From positions 1,051,883 through 1,115,882 of the forward strand of contig JAKMXF010000066.1 of NCBI GenBank assembly GCA_024704765.1: a DNA stretch of 64,000 bases, read 5' to 3'. Position 1 is the first letter of the stretch, and each line of letters starts with the position of its first letter. The DNA is from Oopsacas minuta. Taxonomy: Eukaryota; Porifera; Hexactinellida; Lyssacinosida; Leucopsacidae. The notes under the pieces were generated by a model. That model had not been told where the DNA came from, did no database searches, and saw only the letters and a program-made list of their open reading frames with translations. Of the stretch, positions 1 to 10,073 are shown one piece after another. Both the position numbers and the translations under genes were made by a program.

Positions 1-220
1 GATTGAATTCTAATTCTGATTTTTTCTGATCGGTTACGTAGATTAATGATTACTCTCATATTAAATATTTCTTTCTAAACTTTTGTAGTTTAATTCCGGT
101 AAATATCGTTTCCCCATTTTCTGATCAATACTTAATGATTCCAAAAAAGATTTTGTCTTGAAATTTCGGAAGTTACAAAACTTTTACAAATTATTTCTTT
201 TGCAATCTAGCTATTATTCA

Positions 221-1564
221 ATGAAACTCCTCATCGCACTCGCACTTATCACCCTTGTATCCATATACTGCGATAAGACAGAGGCTATTATCAACAGTTA
301 TCCCTGGCCAGGTAATGTTACACAACATACTGGCTATATCGTTGTAAATAAAACGCATGGAAACAATTTCTTCTATTGGTTCTTTGAAAGTAGGAGCAAA
401 CCTTCTCAAGACCCTCTCATCTTATGGCTAACTGGGGGTCCCGGATGTTCCAGTTCTTTGGCACTTTTGGCGGAAAATGGCCCATTTGTCATGCGAAATG
501 GTGCTAAACAGCCTGTTTTGAACCAATATGGTTGGAATTCCTTTGCTAACCTTCTATATGTTGATCAGCCCGTTGGTACAGGATTCTCTTACACTAATAA
601 TCCATTAGGTATTGAAACTAATGAGAAAACAATTGCACGTGAATTGACAGTATTTTTGGAAGAGTTTTATCAGAAATTTCCAAAATATGCCTCTCTTCCT
701 CTCTTCATCATTGGTGAAAGCTATGCTGGTCATTACGTGCCAGCTTTTTCGGCTTACATACTCCAGAATAGTCAAATAGTAACGAAGAACTTGAAAGGTA
801 TTGGCATTGGAAATGGTTGGGTAGATCCAAAACAACAATACCCAGCATATACAGAATTCATGCATGATCTCGGCTATATTACAAATGCTGAATATACAGT
901 CTTCAATATTGCAAAAGATGCATGTTTGGCATTAATTGATGCAGGCTCTCTTGTGGAGGCTATGGACGCATGTAGTCTATATATGGAGGCGGTTTTGAAA
1001 GCAGCTGAATTGCACGAAAAACGGTCGATGAATGTTTATGACGTGAGGATTCCCTGTGGCTCGCCCCCACTCTGTTATGATTTCAGCAATGTGGATGCAT
1101 TCCTCAATAGTGCAGATGTACAGGCAGCTCTTGGAGTGAATCGCTCCTGGACCGAATGTAACATGGGTGTGCATATTGCGCTCCTTGGCGACTGGATGAA
1201 AGAGTTTGAAACTTCTGTTGCATTGACTCTTAAGAAAGGTGTCCGAGTACTTGTGTATAGCGGGAAAGACGATTTTATCTGTAATTACAAGGGAGGACTT
1301 GCATGGACTGGAGATATGGAGTGGAGTGGGAAAGCTCAATTCAATGCGAAAAGCTTTACTGATTGGGTTTTCGATGGCAAAAAGGTTGCCGAGTACAAAA
1401 CTTACTCAAACTTTACGTTTATGGAGGTGGAAAATGCTGGACACATGGTGCCAATGGATCAGCCCGAAGTATCTCTTGAAATGATTCGTCTGTTTATAAA
1501 AGACAAACCTTTTGTTGAGGATATTAAGCGTTATAAGTCTCTTCAGTATCTCAATTTGTTTTAA
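221..1564 (+). CDS. Serine carboxypeptidase (peptidase S10, CPY-like)
   Basis: Predicted secreted or lysosomal/vacuolar exopeptidase that removes C-terminal residues from peptides. The open frame extends upstream only through non-ATG codons, so I start at the first ATG. This gives 447 aa with an N-terminal signal peptide (MKLLIALALITL then polar residues ending near EA). Family motifs are all present: GGPGCSS (about residues 72-78), the nucleophile motif GESYAG with Ser167, the Asp region SGKDDFICN (Asp351), and NAGHMVP with His408. The catalytic triad is therefore intact and the length is normal for the family. There is no intron. A pyrimidine-rich stretch ending in TAG (209-210) lies 10 nt before the ATG. 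S10 members (CPY, CTSA, CPVL) are hard to separate by eye; the DDFICN and AGHMVPMDQP segments look most CPY-like. Confidence 0.93.
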   Translation: MKLLIALALITLVSIYCDKTEAIINSYPWPGNVTQHTGYIVVNKTHGNNFFYWFFESRSKPSQDPLILWLTGGPGCSSSLALLAENGPFVMRNGAKQPVLNQYGWNSFANLLYVDQPVGTGFSYTNNPLGIETNEKTIARELTVFLEEFYQKFPKYASLPLFIIGESYAGHYVPAFSAYILQNSQIVTKNLKGIGIGNGWVDPKQQYPAYTEFMHDLGYITNAEYTVFNIAKDACLALIDAGSLVEAMDACSLYMEAVLKAAELHEKRSMNVYDVRIPCGSPPLCYDFSNVDAFLNSADVQAALGVNRSWTECNMGVHIALLGDWMKEFETSVALTLKKGVRVLVYSGKDDFICNYKGGLAWTGDMEWSGKAQFNAKSFTDWVFDGKKVAEYKTYSNFTFMEVENAGHMVPMDQPEVSLEMIRLFIKDKPFVEDIKRYKSLQYLNLF

Positions 1565-2228
1565 TAACTTGACAACGATATGCAAATAGTTAGGGTTTGT
1601 TTATTGTGTTCATAATTAAAGTAAATTATGTCCATGTAGTTACCCCACCTGCTCTCCTTGAGATTTTGTATATTCTCAACTTCTTTATGTGTGTATGTAA
1701 GTCTGTATAATCGTTAATTACAATACTTTATTCATCTTACTAAATTACTCTTTTGAAATACATATCTATGATTGATAACTCACCTGTGGTGTGAAACTGT
1801 AAGCGTGGGAGGATTTATATATAACATCGTTGTCTTATCACTTACCTTTATTGAGAAACTCTGTATATACGTATTTTGTTAGCAATTAAGTATGTATCGG
1901 CGTATCTTAGGCTTCTATTATATTTCATTAGCTAGCGTAAAGTAATTATCCATGGGGTTGAGCTGCCATTATAATATACGTACGCTACTGCTTTCCAGCA
2001 AGAAAAAGTAAGAGGATACCTACCTTGCTTAACCATAGTTATCACACGAATGAATCTCAGAGAACTTACCTAGTAGTGTCGTCGTGTCTGTCCTCCATTG
2101 AGGATACTATCCAGTTTTAACATTGAACCCTAAACGAGTTCTTTTTTCACTTTTTTACTGTCTTCTCTCTTAGCATAGCTAGACACTCATTTTCTCTCTT
2201 ATGAGCGTTTTGATTATATGTAATACTG
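1565..2228. other. Intergenic, no gene seen
   Basis: AT-rich spacer of about 660 bases after the carboxypeptidase. I see no coding exon or clear repeat. Its last 60 bases hold a long pyrimidine tract ending in TAG (AG at 2172-2173), which looks like a 3' splice acceptor for the following Kish gene. Confidence 0.5.
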
Positions 2229-2447
2229 ATGTCTGCCTTGTTTCATTTTGAAAGCCTCATTGTAATATTGTTATTGATTATTTGTATGTGTACGTATGTG
2301 CAACACTTATCTCCAAGCCTGATTCCAAAGCAATCCAAAGGTATCATCCAGACGTTATATAAACTTACTGTTATAGGACGAAGGCTTAGTGGATGGGTAT
2401 CTCTTGGTTGTTCAGCAGCAGCAGTATATTTATTACTTTCTAATTAG
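2229..2447 (+). CDS. TMEM167A: Kish / TMEM167 small Golgi membrane protein
   Basis: Encodes 72 aa, exactly the usual length of Kish-A. It begins MSALFHFESL and has an N-terminal membrane segment rich in I, L and C (about residues 8-25), a short polar loop with SLIPKQSKG, the conserved core YKLTVIGRRLSGWV, and a second C-terminal membrane segment ending at the chain end. This two-helix layout and the IGxR motif are family features. Kish proteins are Golgi proteins needed for constitutive secretion (established for fly kish). Single exon. A strong acceptor-like tract ends at 2173, 55 nt before the ATG. Kish-A and Kish-B are similar, but the MSA-F-F-SL start favours A. Confidence 0.9.
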   Translation: MSALFHFESLIVILLLIICMCTYVQHLSPSLIPKQSKGIIQTLYKLTVIGRRLSGWVSLGCSAAAVYLLLSN

Positions 2448-2600
2448 AAATTTTTGAAGGTTGTGGTATACTTGTTATAAGCATTTCAATTTAACCTTTT
2501 AAAGACCTTTATACGTACGTATAACTAACATATTTTGAAACGTATTATGTGACTTTTAAAATTTTCAACACTAGATAAGATCAACAAACCTTTATTGCAG

Positions 2601-3851
2601 ATGGCGGAAGAAAAGAAAAGACCAGCTGACAATTTTGGAGGGCCGATTGGTGCAGGATTCCTTACAATTGTCCTACCTATAGTTATCTTGTATCTTGCTT
2701 TTGCTGATAAATTCAATTTTTCCATTCTGGAAATCCCACCAATTGAATTATACAATCTTGATGCAAAAGCTATCTTCTCTTGCTTCCTCATTCTCTCAGC
2801 ATGGATAATCTTCCAAGCGATTCTCTACTTACTTCCATTGGGGCGGAGAGTGCCTGGTACCCTGTTGTCAAATGGAAAAAGATTGATATATAACATCAAC
2901 GGACTTTCCGCATTTATCGTGAGCCATATATTATTACTCTTTTTCTACATCCTCAAAATTGACATCTCATATCTATTCAACTATTATTTTGAATTCGCGA
3001 TAGCATCCATCATTTTTTCGCTTGGACTTAGTGTCTACTTGTACGTTAATTCTTTTAGAGAAGGATTACTATTAGCTGAAGGCGGAGACTCAGGGAATAT
3101 GTTATATGACTTTTTTATTGGGCGTGAACTCAATCCGAAAATAGGCGAGCTAGATTTGAAATATTACTTTGAATTACGCCCTGGCTTGATAGGATGGATC
3201 TTTATAAACTACTCATGTTTGTTGTATCATTATCAAACTTTTGGGTATGTCACTCCATCAATGCTACTCGAATTATTCTTCCATTTTGTATATTGTTTGG
3301 ATGCATTTGTATATGAAGATTCTGTTTTGTCAATGATGGATATAACTACCGATGGATTTGGCTATATGCTGGCTTTTGGTGATATTAGCTGGGTGCCCAT
3401 CGTATTTTCAATGCACACACGCTTTCTCGCATTCAATCCAATTGAATTATCAACAACAATGCTTGCCATTATATTTGCTCTATGGATTGGAGGATATTAT
3501 ATCTTTCGTGTTTCGAATTCTGTTAAATGCGGTTATAGGCTAAATCCAAAATCCCCTGAATATGCAGATATCATTACAATTTCTACTGCACGAGGTACAA
3601 AGCTTATTGTATCTGGTCTATGGGGCATGTGCAGACACCCTAATTATTTAGGTGACCTCATGGTGGGGCTTGCATGGTGCTTAACTTGCGGATTTTCTCA
3701 TGCACTCCCCTATTTCTATATATTATATTTCTCGATACTCTTGATCCATAGGGAGTTAAGAGATTCGTCTATGTGCCAAAAGAAGTATAAGAAGGATTGG
3801 GACACTTACTGTAAAGTAGTTCCGTATAGGATTTTTCCTTTTGTCTATTAG
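2601..3851 (+). CDS. TM7SF2: Delta(14)-sterol reductase, TM7SF2/LBR family
   Basis: Polytopic ER or inner nuclear membrane enzyme that reduces the C14-15 double bond of sterol intermediates with NADPH. The 416 aa protein starts at an ATG immediately after a TTTATTGCAG tract. Family signatures seen: FFIGRELNPKIGELDLKYF-like and ELRPGLIGW near residues 175-200, DITTDGFGYMLAFGD near 250, and the C-terminal ERG4/ERG24 signature CRHPNYLGDLMVGLAW near 345, followed by HRELRD and VPYRIFPFVY at the end. The RHPNYLGDL form matches C14 reductases rather than DHCR7. Length equals TM7SF2; the N-terminal Tudor and basic domain of lamin B receptor is absent, so nuclear-lamina binding is not expected. Intronless. 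The acceptor-like CAG touches the ATG, leaving essentially no 5' UTR after it. Confidence 0.93.
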   Translation: MAEEKKRPADNFGGPIGAGFLTIVLPIVILYLAFADKFNFSILEIPPIELYNLDAKAIFSCFLILSAWIIFQAILYLLPLGRRVPGTLLSNGKRLIYNINGLSAFIVSHILLLFFYILKIDISYLFNYYFEFAIASIIFSLGLSVYLYVNSFREGLLLAEGGDSGNMLYDFFIGRELNPKIGELDLKYYFELRPGLIGWIFINYSCLLYHYQTFGYVTPSMLLELFFHFVYCLDAFVYEDSVLSMMDITTDGFGYMLAFGDISWVPIVFSMHTRFLAFNPIELSTTMLAIIFALWIGGYYIFRVSNSVKCGYRLNPKSPEYADIITISTARGTKLIVSGLWGMCRHPNYLGDLMVGLAWCLTCGFSHALPYFYILYFSILLIHRELRDSSMCQKKYKKDWDTYCKVVPYRIFPFVY

Positions 3852-3989
3852 CATTCTTTACGAATATTCTTAGAAAAATACTCATTTATGTATAAATAAT
3901 TTTATCTAATAGTTGTTTCGTCGTAGTTACGATAAGTTTGTGCAACATCTGATCTATACTATTGAGCATTTGAACCTTTATCTTCTAAG

Positions 3990-4985
3990 ATGTTTCGATT
4001 TATATTTAGGAATATAATATTTTCGCCAATAAGAAATACTTTTTGTTGTGGAATGGCTACACTAACCAATCCTGATGTCACAATTCCAAACACACAAGAG
4101 GTGAGTTTTAAACTTCCATGGGGTATCATAGCTGGAAAACTATGGGGTAATCCAGATTCAGAGAAGAAGATACTCGCTATTCATGGTTGGTTGGAAAATG
4201 CAGGCAGTTTTGATAGACTCGCTCCGTTACTGTTTGCTAATGAGCTTTTCACACAGAAATACTCAATGCTTGCTATTGACCTTGCAGGGCATGGACTCTC
4301 TTCCCATCGTGGAGACGGCGTGCCTTATATAATAATGCACTATGCTATGGATATTAAGCTTGTGTTAAATCAGCTTGGATGGAAGAAATTGACAATTTTT
4401 GGACACTCTTTGGGGGGTGCGATTTCTTCTCTACTCGCAATCGGAATATCTGATCAAATTGAAAATTTCATTACGATTGATGCGTTTACTCCTTTGGGTA
4501 TTCGGGCTGATCAATATTTGAATAGACTCAAAGATGCAGTGGAATCTGCTAGTACGCTTTATTCAATTCCAGATGGCTTTAAAACGTATCCAACTGAAGA
4601 AGCTATTATTCAACGAATTTTAGAAGGGAACGAGAAATTAAATGTAGAGGCAGCGAAAGTCCTTGCTATACGTGGTGCCAAGCCAGTGGAGAATGGGTTT
4701 ACATTCACTCGAGATATCAGAATCAAAGCTGGGAGCTCTATATATTTTCTTGGGAATTCATATCTAGAATTCATTCAAGAAGTGTTGAAACATATATTCG
4801 TTCCAACTATATGTATTATACCAAATGAAAGTCATATGAAGTTGACGGAGATGATTTCAGAATTGAAATTTCCTGAGAACTATAGTAATAAATTTGTGTC
4901 TGGAAACCATCATGTGCACACTAATAATCCAGAAGTTGTTGCACCTGTAATTCTAGAATTTTTGAATTTAGTTTCGCAATGTTGA
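3990..4985 (+). CDS. SERHL: Serine hydrolase-like protein (SERHL family), copy A
   Basis: Alpha/beta-hydrolase of 331 aa. Order of motifs: IHGWLENAGSFDRL (oxyanion and cap start, about 62-75), DLAGHGLSSH (about 96-105), the nucleophile elbow GHSLGG with Ser140, a lid region containing the repeated family motif LAIRG, and GNHHVHTNNPE with the catalytic His near 307-308. All fit SERHL-type hydrolases, whose natural substrate is not established. A second in-frame ATG at 4053 (MATLTNPD) would remove a hydrophobic, basic leader that could be a mitochondrial or peroxisomal targeting piece, so the true start is open. The acceptor-like AAG at 3988-3989 touches the first ATG. A diverged paralogue lies at 6049, on the other side of NDUFB3. 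Confidence 0.88.
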   Translation: MFRFIFRNIIFSPIRNTFCCGMATLTNPDVTIPNTQEVSFKLPWGIIAGKLWGNPDSEKKILAIHGWLENAGSFDRLAPLLFANELFTQKYSMLAIDLAGHGLSSHRGDGVPYIIMHYAMDIKLVLNQLGWKKLTIFGHSLGGAISSLLAIGISDQIENFITIDAFTPLGIRADQYLNRLKDAVESASTLYSIPDGFKTYPTEEAIIQRILEGNEKLNVEAAKVLAIRGAKPVENGFTFTRDIRIKAGSSIYFLGNSYLEFIQEVLKHIFVPTICIIPNESHMKLTEMISELKFPENYSNKFVSGNHHVHTNNPEVVAPVILEFLNLVSQC

Positions 4986-5115
4986 ACTTTGTAGCCAGTT
5001 TTACCTCCATTGCGCTGAATTATTTAATTTATATTATATAATACTTTCTGACTTCATTGGTTTGTTCGTCTTAGCATATTATGAGAGTAGTTAACCTGAT
5101 TGTATTTGTATTAGC

Positions 5116-5403
5116 ATGAAAACGCGAACTATGATGACAAGAGTTATTGAAGCCTGGCTTACTCCAGCCAATAAAAACAAGAATTTTCATGATCCTTGGC
5201 GACGCCTAGAAGCTTGGCGCGATTTACCTGAACACAGTTTCAAGGCCAAAATTCCCCATCTTTTACCTGGATTTTTCTGGGGCATCGGATTGTTTATAGT
5301 TTTGGCTACTACGGAAGAGACTTATTATTATTGGAAGAATGATCTTAAAAATTCGACTGTACTTTGGTACAAAAACAAACATGGAAATACAGATAACCAC
5401 TAA
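5116..5403 (+). CDS. NDUFB3: NADH dehydrogenase 1 beta subcomplex subunit 3 (complex I B12)
   Basis: Small accessory subunit of mitochondrial complex I, 95 aa, close to the usual length. The diagnostic motif DPWRRLEAWRDLP (about residues 26-38) corresponds to the conserved DPW-R-EAWR segment of B12. It is followed by a single membrane helix (FFWGIGLFIVLATTEETYYY, about 54-73) and a polar tail ending in H. Intronless, 130 bases downstream of SERHL copy A. A TTAG acceptor-like sequence (5113-5114) lies one base before the ATG. The N-terminus is shorter and more basic than in vertebrates. Confidence 0.9.
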   Translation: MKTRTMMTRVIEAWLTPANKNKNFHDPWRRLEAWRDLPEHSFKAKIPHLLPGFFWGIGLFIVLATTEETYYYWKNDLKNSTVLWYKNKHGNTDNH

Positions 5404-6048
5404 CATATCTCATTGCAAATTGTTTAGTGTATACTCTATGATAATATCGAAATAGGATAGGCATTATTCGTAAATTCTGAGGGCATAACTCTAAGGGATG
5501 TAGGAGTAATATACATAAATACATTGAAATGTATTGCTCTACTATATGCTAATAATTTGAATAAATATTCATTTTCTACCACATATCATTTGAAAAATAT
5601 TCATTTTCTACCATAATTACTGGGTAGCATATCTATATTGAATTGATACATCAAATGATTGCCATCTGGTAGGGGAATATTTCGAGTGAAGTTGCTATAC
5701 AAATACAGTCATTCAGAACTCGTGTGCAACTTTACCTATCATTCATCTGCTCTCTGATATCAGATGATATCGAATTGCTTTTCTTGTAAGTCAGACTCAC
5801 TTCATAATTGATTACATAATATCGTCCCCGTTGCCAGAATGTTAATGAATATATTTGGTGATTTTGACTGGTTACTCTTTACATTTCAATGCTAAATGCC
5901 AATAAATCTAATCGACTTCATTTACACTCCATAACTTCAGATGTATCATCAGATCACTGATATAATCAGTGAATTTAAATTTACTAATGTTAATTACTAT
6001 AATTAACGAAGTCTTACGGAATCGAATTTAATTAATAGTATTTTCTAA
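5404..6048. other. Intergenic, no gene seen
   Basis: About 645 AT-rich bases between NDUFB3 and SERHL copy B. It contains a short local duplication around 5560-5625, where ATATTCATTTTCTACCA occurs twice. No open frame of note. Confidence 0.5.
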
Positions 6049-7035
6049 ATGAAATCAATTACAAGAGTGTTATCATTATTAGGAAGGTCGATCAAATCAA
6101 TGGCAACTATCCAAACAGATAATTCTATGTTTCAAGAAGTTTCATATGCTGTACCTTTCGGCAAATTATGTGGCAAACTTTGGGGGAATCCTTTAGCGGA
6201 AAACAAAATGATTGCTCTTCACGGTTGGCTAGACAATGCAGGCACATTTGATGGTCTCTTTCCATTACTTTTCTCGGATGCTAGAATATCAAATAGTTAT
6301 TCCATTTTAGCTCTGGATTTACCTGGACATGGCTTATCCTCGCATTTGAGTGATGGATACTTTTATAGTTACTCTGAATATGTTATTAACGTAAAGCGAG
6401 TAATTGATAAGATCGGATGGAAAAAGGTTAGCCTTTTGGGACATTCTAAAGGTGGTGGTGTAGCTCTGTTACTAGCTGTAAGTATTGAAGAAATGATGTC
6501 AAAGTTAATTGTAATTGATGAGTTCTATTTTGAAACTATAACAGGAAATGAAATGTTCAGTTCTCACCTAAAGGAAGTCCTCTCTAAAGTTGATGCCTAC
6601 ACCAAGTCAGATGGATATAAAGTTTATGCCACGATGGATGAAATAGTCAGTAGAATATTGTCAGGTAACAAACATTTGACTGAAGCGGCGGCCAAAAGCT
6701 TAGCGATCAGAGGATGTCACGAGGTGGAAGGTGGGTATGCATTTTCACGTGATCTAAGATTAAGGGCCCCTGAGCCAATGATGTTGATGTCAGAATCTTT
6801 TTTGGAATTTGCACAAAAAGTGAATAATCGAGTTACCTTTCCATCTCTTTTCATTTTACCACTAGACAGTGAATATCCCGATGCACAAGATGTAATAAAA
6901 CAAGGATTGAAATTACCAGAGTGTATAAGTCTCAGAGAAGTGCCTGGCATACATCATGTGCATTTGACACATCCCAAAGTGGTAGCACCAATCATTATAG
7001 AATTTCTATCAAACTTTTCAGTATCAAAACTATGA
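6049..7035 (+). CDS. SERHL: Serine hydrolase-like protein (SERHL family), copy B
   Basis: Second SERHL paralogue, 328 aa, collinear with copy A: LHGWLDNAGTFDGL, DLPGHGLSSH, nucleophile elbow GHSKGG with Ser133, the lid segment LSGNKHLTEAAAKSLAIRG, and GIHHVHLTHPKVVAP supplying the catalytic His. The elbow carries Lys where copy A and most relatives have Leu or Phe. The triad still looks complete, so activity is likely, perhaps with another substrate. The two copies clearly share ancestry but differ at many positions, so the duplication is old. Intronless. The N-terminal 20 residues are basic and hydroxylated and might be a targeting peptide; an internal Met at residue 18 is an alternative start. 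Confidence 0.87.
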   Translation: MKSITRVLSLLGRSIKSMATIQTDNSMFQEVSYAVPFGKLCGKLWGNPLAENKMIALHGWLDNAGTFDGLFPLLFSDARISNSYSILALDLPGHGLSSHLSDGYFYSYSEYVINVKRVIDKIGWKKVSLLGHSKGGGVALLLAVSIEEMMSKLIVIDEFYFETITGNEMFSSHLKEVLSKVDAYTKSDGYKVYATMDEIVSRILSGNKHLTEAAAKSLAIRGCHEVEGGYAFSRDLRLRAPEPMMLMSESFLEFAQKVNNRVTFPSLFILPLDSEYPDAQDVIKQGLKLPECISLREVPGIHHVHLTHPKVVAPIIIEFLSNFSVSKL

Positions 7036-7453
7036 AAATTACTTAATTTAGGCAATTTGTATATGGATTATGTATTTCTATAGCATTCAGTTCATAATCT
7101 AAAGTCGTACTACGTCATATATATATATATAGTATAACCATATAATTCCCACAACCAGAAGAGTATTTAAATGTTTTAATCACTTCAATCTAAGAAAACG
7201 TATAAAAATTATCCCATGATTGTAGATATATTTCTAAACCATAAAATCTACTCGTAAAATCCCACATTGTGTAGGTTTAAGTAAAAATAGGGTTCTTCAA
7301 TGTATAAGTTAAAAATTAGAAATTTATACTAAAATTTCAATTATTTATTAGTTTATAGGTTTAGATAGTAGGGTATTGCATGCTAGAAAGTAATCTCTAA
7401 GATTTTACTAGGAACAGATTTGTGTTAACTGAACTATTTTTGAATATTATAAG
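7036..7453. other. Intergenic, AT-rich
   Basis: AT-rich spacer including an (AT)n tract near 7118-7132. No coding signal. A consensus 5' splice site AAG|GTAAGTT occurs at 7454 and could pair with the acceptor at 7563. Confidence 0.4.
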
Positions 7454-7579
7454 GTAAGTTCTTTTGTTGGGTTTCTGCCATGTGTATTTAGTTAATTTTC
7501 CAAAAACAATCCGAGTCGATGTATATGATTTAACCTATATGGGGCATAACCTGTTTTTCTTAGGCTCTGGCTCTCTCGA

Positions 7580-8506
7580 ATGGATAACTCAAGCAAAGCT
7601 TCCCCAGAGACCGAGATCCCTGTGAGCAATTCGGAACCTCAGCTCGACAATGATATCAGTATACGGTCAAAAGATAGCCAGAAGAAGAACCAAGAGAGTA
7701 GCATCGGGACAACAGAGCGAATCCAAGAAGTAGCGGAGGATGAGGATTCCAAAAAGATGTTTGTGGGAGCGCTGAGCCCTAGTACAGATGACGGATCAAT
7801 GAAACAGTACTTCCTGCAATTCGGAGAGATCGTGAATCTTACCATCAAATACGATCCAATATCCAAACGTAGTAAGGGTTATGGATTTCTAACTTTTGGG
7901 AAGAAAGAAAGCGTTGATAAAGTTCTCACTAAGCAGGAACACATGCTAGATGGTAGACTGATCGACCCCAAACGTCTGGAGTCGCGAAAACTAACAGGCA
8001 CAGGTGGACAAACCAAGAAAATATTTGTTGGGGGCGTGCCGACTTGCATGTCCAAGGGAAGGATTGAGGGATATTTTGGTGCAAAGGGTGAGATAGATGA
8101 GGTAGCTTTGGTTACTAATAAGCAGACGAATACTCGTCGTGGATTTGTGTTCATCACTTTCAAATCTGAGAGAATTGTTGACGATCTGGTGGAGGAGCGT
8201 TTCCATACAATTGACGGGTACCGTGTTGAAGTGAAAAAGGCGACACCACGTGAGCAACAGCTCAATAATAAGTTAAATGGTGAATTACAGATTTCTCCTT
8301 TGATTGCTCAGAACTTAGCTGCGGATGCTTCTGGTGTTGGGATGTATTCACAATTCTCACCTTACTACCCATATCCTCTCAGTTTCCCTCCATATTCCTA
8401 TGGTTACTATGGCAGCCTTTATGGTATGGGAGCTTCTACTCAGCCCTATGTACCTGTTCATAATCCCTATGGTACTAGCGGGGACTCATATAATGCATAC
8501 AGATAA
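7580..8506 (+). CDS. hnRNP A/B-D-like RNA-binding protein, two RRMs
   Basis: 308 aa nuclear RNA-binding protein. Low-complexity N-terminus (S, E, Q-rich, about 1-55), RRM1 (KKMFVGALSP as RNP2 near 58; KGYGFLTF as RNP1 near 97), RRM2 (KKIFVGGVPT near 146; RGFVFITF near 187), then a tail rich in Y, G, S and P. RRM1 contains DGRLIDPKR, and the tandem spacing matches hnRNP AB, D (AUF1) and DL more than Musashi or DAZAP1, though these are close relatives. Expected roles are mRNA splicing, stability and transport. Intronless CDS. The upstream region has a plausible 5' UTR intron (donor 7454, acceptor 7562-7563) or, alternatively, the acceptor could be a trans-splice site. Confidence 0.88.
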   Translation: MDNSSKASPETEIPVSNSEPQLDNDISIRSKDSQKKNQESSIGTTERIQEVAEDEDSKKMFVGALSPSTDDGSMKQYFLQFGEIVNLTIKYDPISKRSKGYGFLTFGKKESVDKVLTKQEHMLDGRLIDPKRLESRKLTGTGGQTKKIFVGGVPTCMSKGRIEGYFGAKGEIDEVALVTNKQTNTRRGFVFITFKSERIVDDLVEERFHTIDGYRVEVKKATPREQQLNNKLNGELQISPLIAQNLAADASGVGMYSQFSPYYPYPLSFPPYSYGYYGSLYGMGASTQPYVPVHNPYGTSGDSYNAYR

Positions 8507-10073
8507 CTGGTGTTATCCACTGAATAATTATATTTTTTACAATTGATTGAATTCTAGAATAATATTATAATCCCTAATCATTCATTTTGCCATCCCTAAT
8601 ATTGTCAGTTGTTGACTACAAAATTATTCTTCCTTTGCTGTTGATAACCAAGGGAATATATACTTTTGGACTACCGTGATAGTACAGCATAATTGTATGG
8701 GATGCTGGTCTCTTTCATGATGTGTTCAAATTTATTATGAACCTGAAAAGGCTACAAGTACATATACGTAAATTGTCAGTTCATTCTGGCTACTGGCTAC
8801 ATCAGAGCAAATATTAGAGGCTAATTGCATTTTTAAAATTGTAATTAATACAGTCGTTTCGAACAACTGAAGTCACCATCTCGTCATCTAAATTTGTGCT
8901 AGTGTTGTACAGAACGTAGTTTATGTAATTTATTTATGAAGACTATGAACTATTGTATGAATGTAATCTATTCATTTCAGTAATAAGGATTTATTTGAGT
9001 TTTAAGATAATAATGCCGTTCACATCATTGAAAAGTATATTTCGATGTTCGGAAACAAATTTTTGAAATATATTACTGATAAGCTATTCATCACTAATTG
9101 TATTCATAACATGTCTAATGATGAATTGAAGGTATTTATGATACAATGTATTAACGTGTAATAGCTCAATGGTCACATCGATAGAAAGTGGTTATTCTAT
9201 TATCGGGGTCAAAACATAGACTAAATGACCTGAACGAACATATTTAATGTGATAAATCAATCATGATATGTTAAGTAACTTGGTTTTGGTGAAACAAATG
9301 CCCAAAACTTGTAGACATAATTATTAATTTTAAGGTATAACAATTCTCAGGTTTATGCTAATGGTCATAAACGTGTTTTGATAAAACGCTATGTGTTATA
9401 TTTTAATGCAGCTCCTATAGGGAGATGCCCTAATGGCATGGACGATGTGCGACGTCCTTACGTCTGCGCTGCCATGCGAATTTCTTTTCTAAAGTTAAAC
9501 AGGGGGTAATTGCAGGATAATTATTTAAAATTTTATCCATAAGATTTTTGAGGATAGAACATGAAGTTCAGTGGGCTCAGGAGTCCAAATTAGTCCTTGA
9601 GCTGCACTACCAGTCTGTCAGCTGAACATTTTATTATATTGTTATTGAGAATTGTTACACAATTTAATCAATCACTCGTTGACACTGTTTTTGGGGGAAA
9701 TTTGCTTGAAACTAACCAAATTCCTGAAAAAATTCCAAACAATGATGGATAATTTAATGTCAGTACGAACGATGTTATAGATAATATCCTATGTGTTAAC
9801 TGGAGAATTCTATTTAACTATCAAGAGAAACTGATAAATTTTTCCTCCATGAAGACTGCGAGATTAATTATTGTTATTCCGTCTACGAAGCTAAATATAT
9901 TGCGTTACAAATGTCATTACATTTAACTTAATTAATCCGGCAAGGAAGGAGTTTAGTAACAAATTGGGATATTGTTGTGCTTAATAGTGGGAAGATTGTG
10001 CAATTTTCGTTGTAATTCGACTAGCTAGACAATTCGTTTTGCAAACAAATCGACTTCCAAACTCAAAATTTAA
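8507..10073. other. Long intergenic / 3' UTR region without a gene
   Basis: About 1.57 kb, AT-rich, presumably holding the hnRNP 3' UTR and the RALGAPB 5' region. No exon was recognised. It contains one conspicuous GC-rich fold-back (see 9436-9477). A TAG acceptor-like site at 10023-10024 precedes RALGAPB. Confidence 0.5.
9436..9477. repeat. GC-rich imperfect hairpin
   Basis: The arms GCATGG and CCATGC pair at the base. Near the loop, GACGT pairs with ACGTC around a CCTT tetraloop, with a few mismatches or bulges between, giving a stem of roughly 17-18 pairs. It stands out against very AT-rich surroundings. Confidence 0.6.

Noticed and set aside
158-220. Upstream in-frame extension of the carboxypeptidase
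   Set aside because: It begins with TTG, not ATG. The ATG at 221 opens a good signal peptide and follows an acceptor-like TAG, so the extension is probably untranslated.
977-1339. Long minus-strand frame opposite the carboxypeptidase
   Set aside because: It is the antisense shadow of a conserved coding region and its translation resembles no protein.
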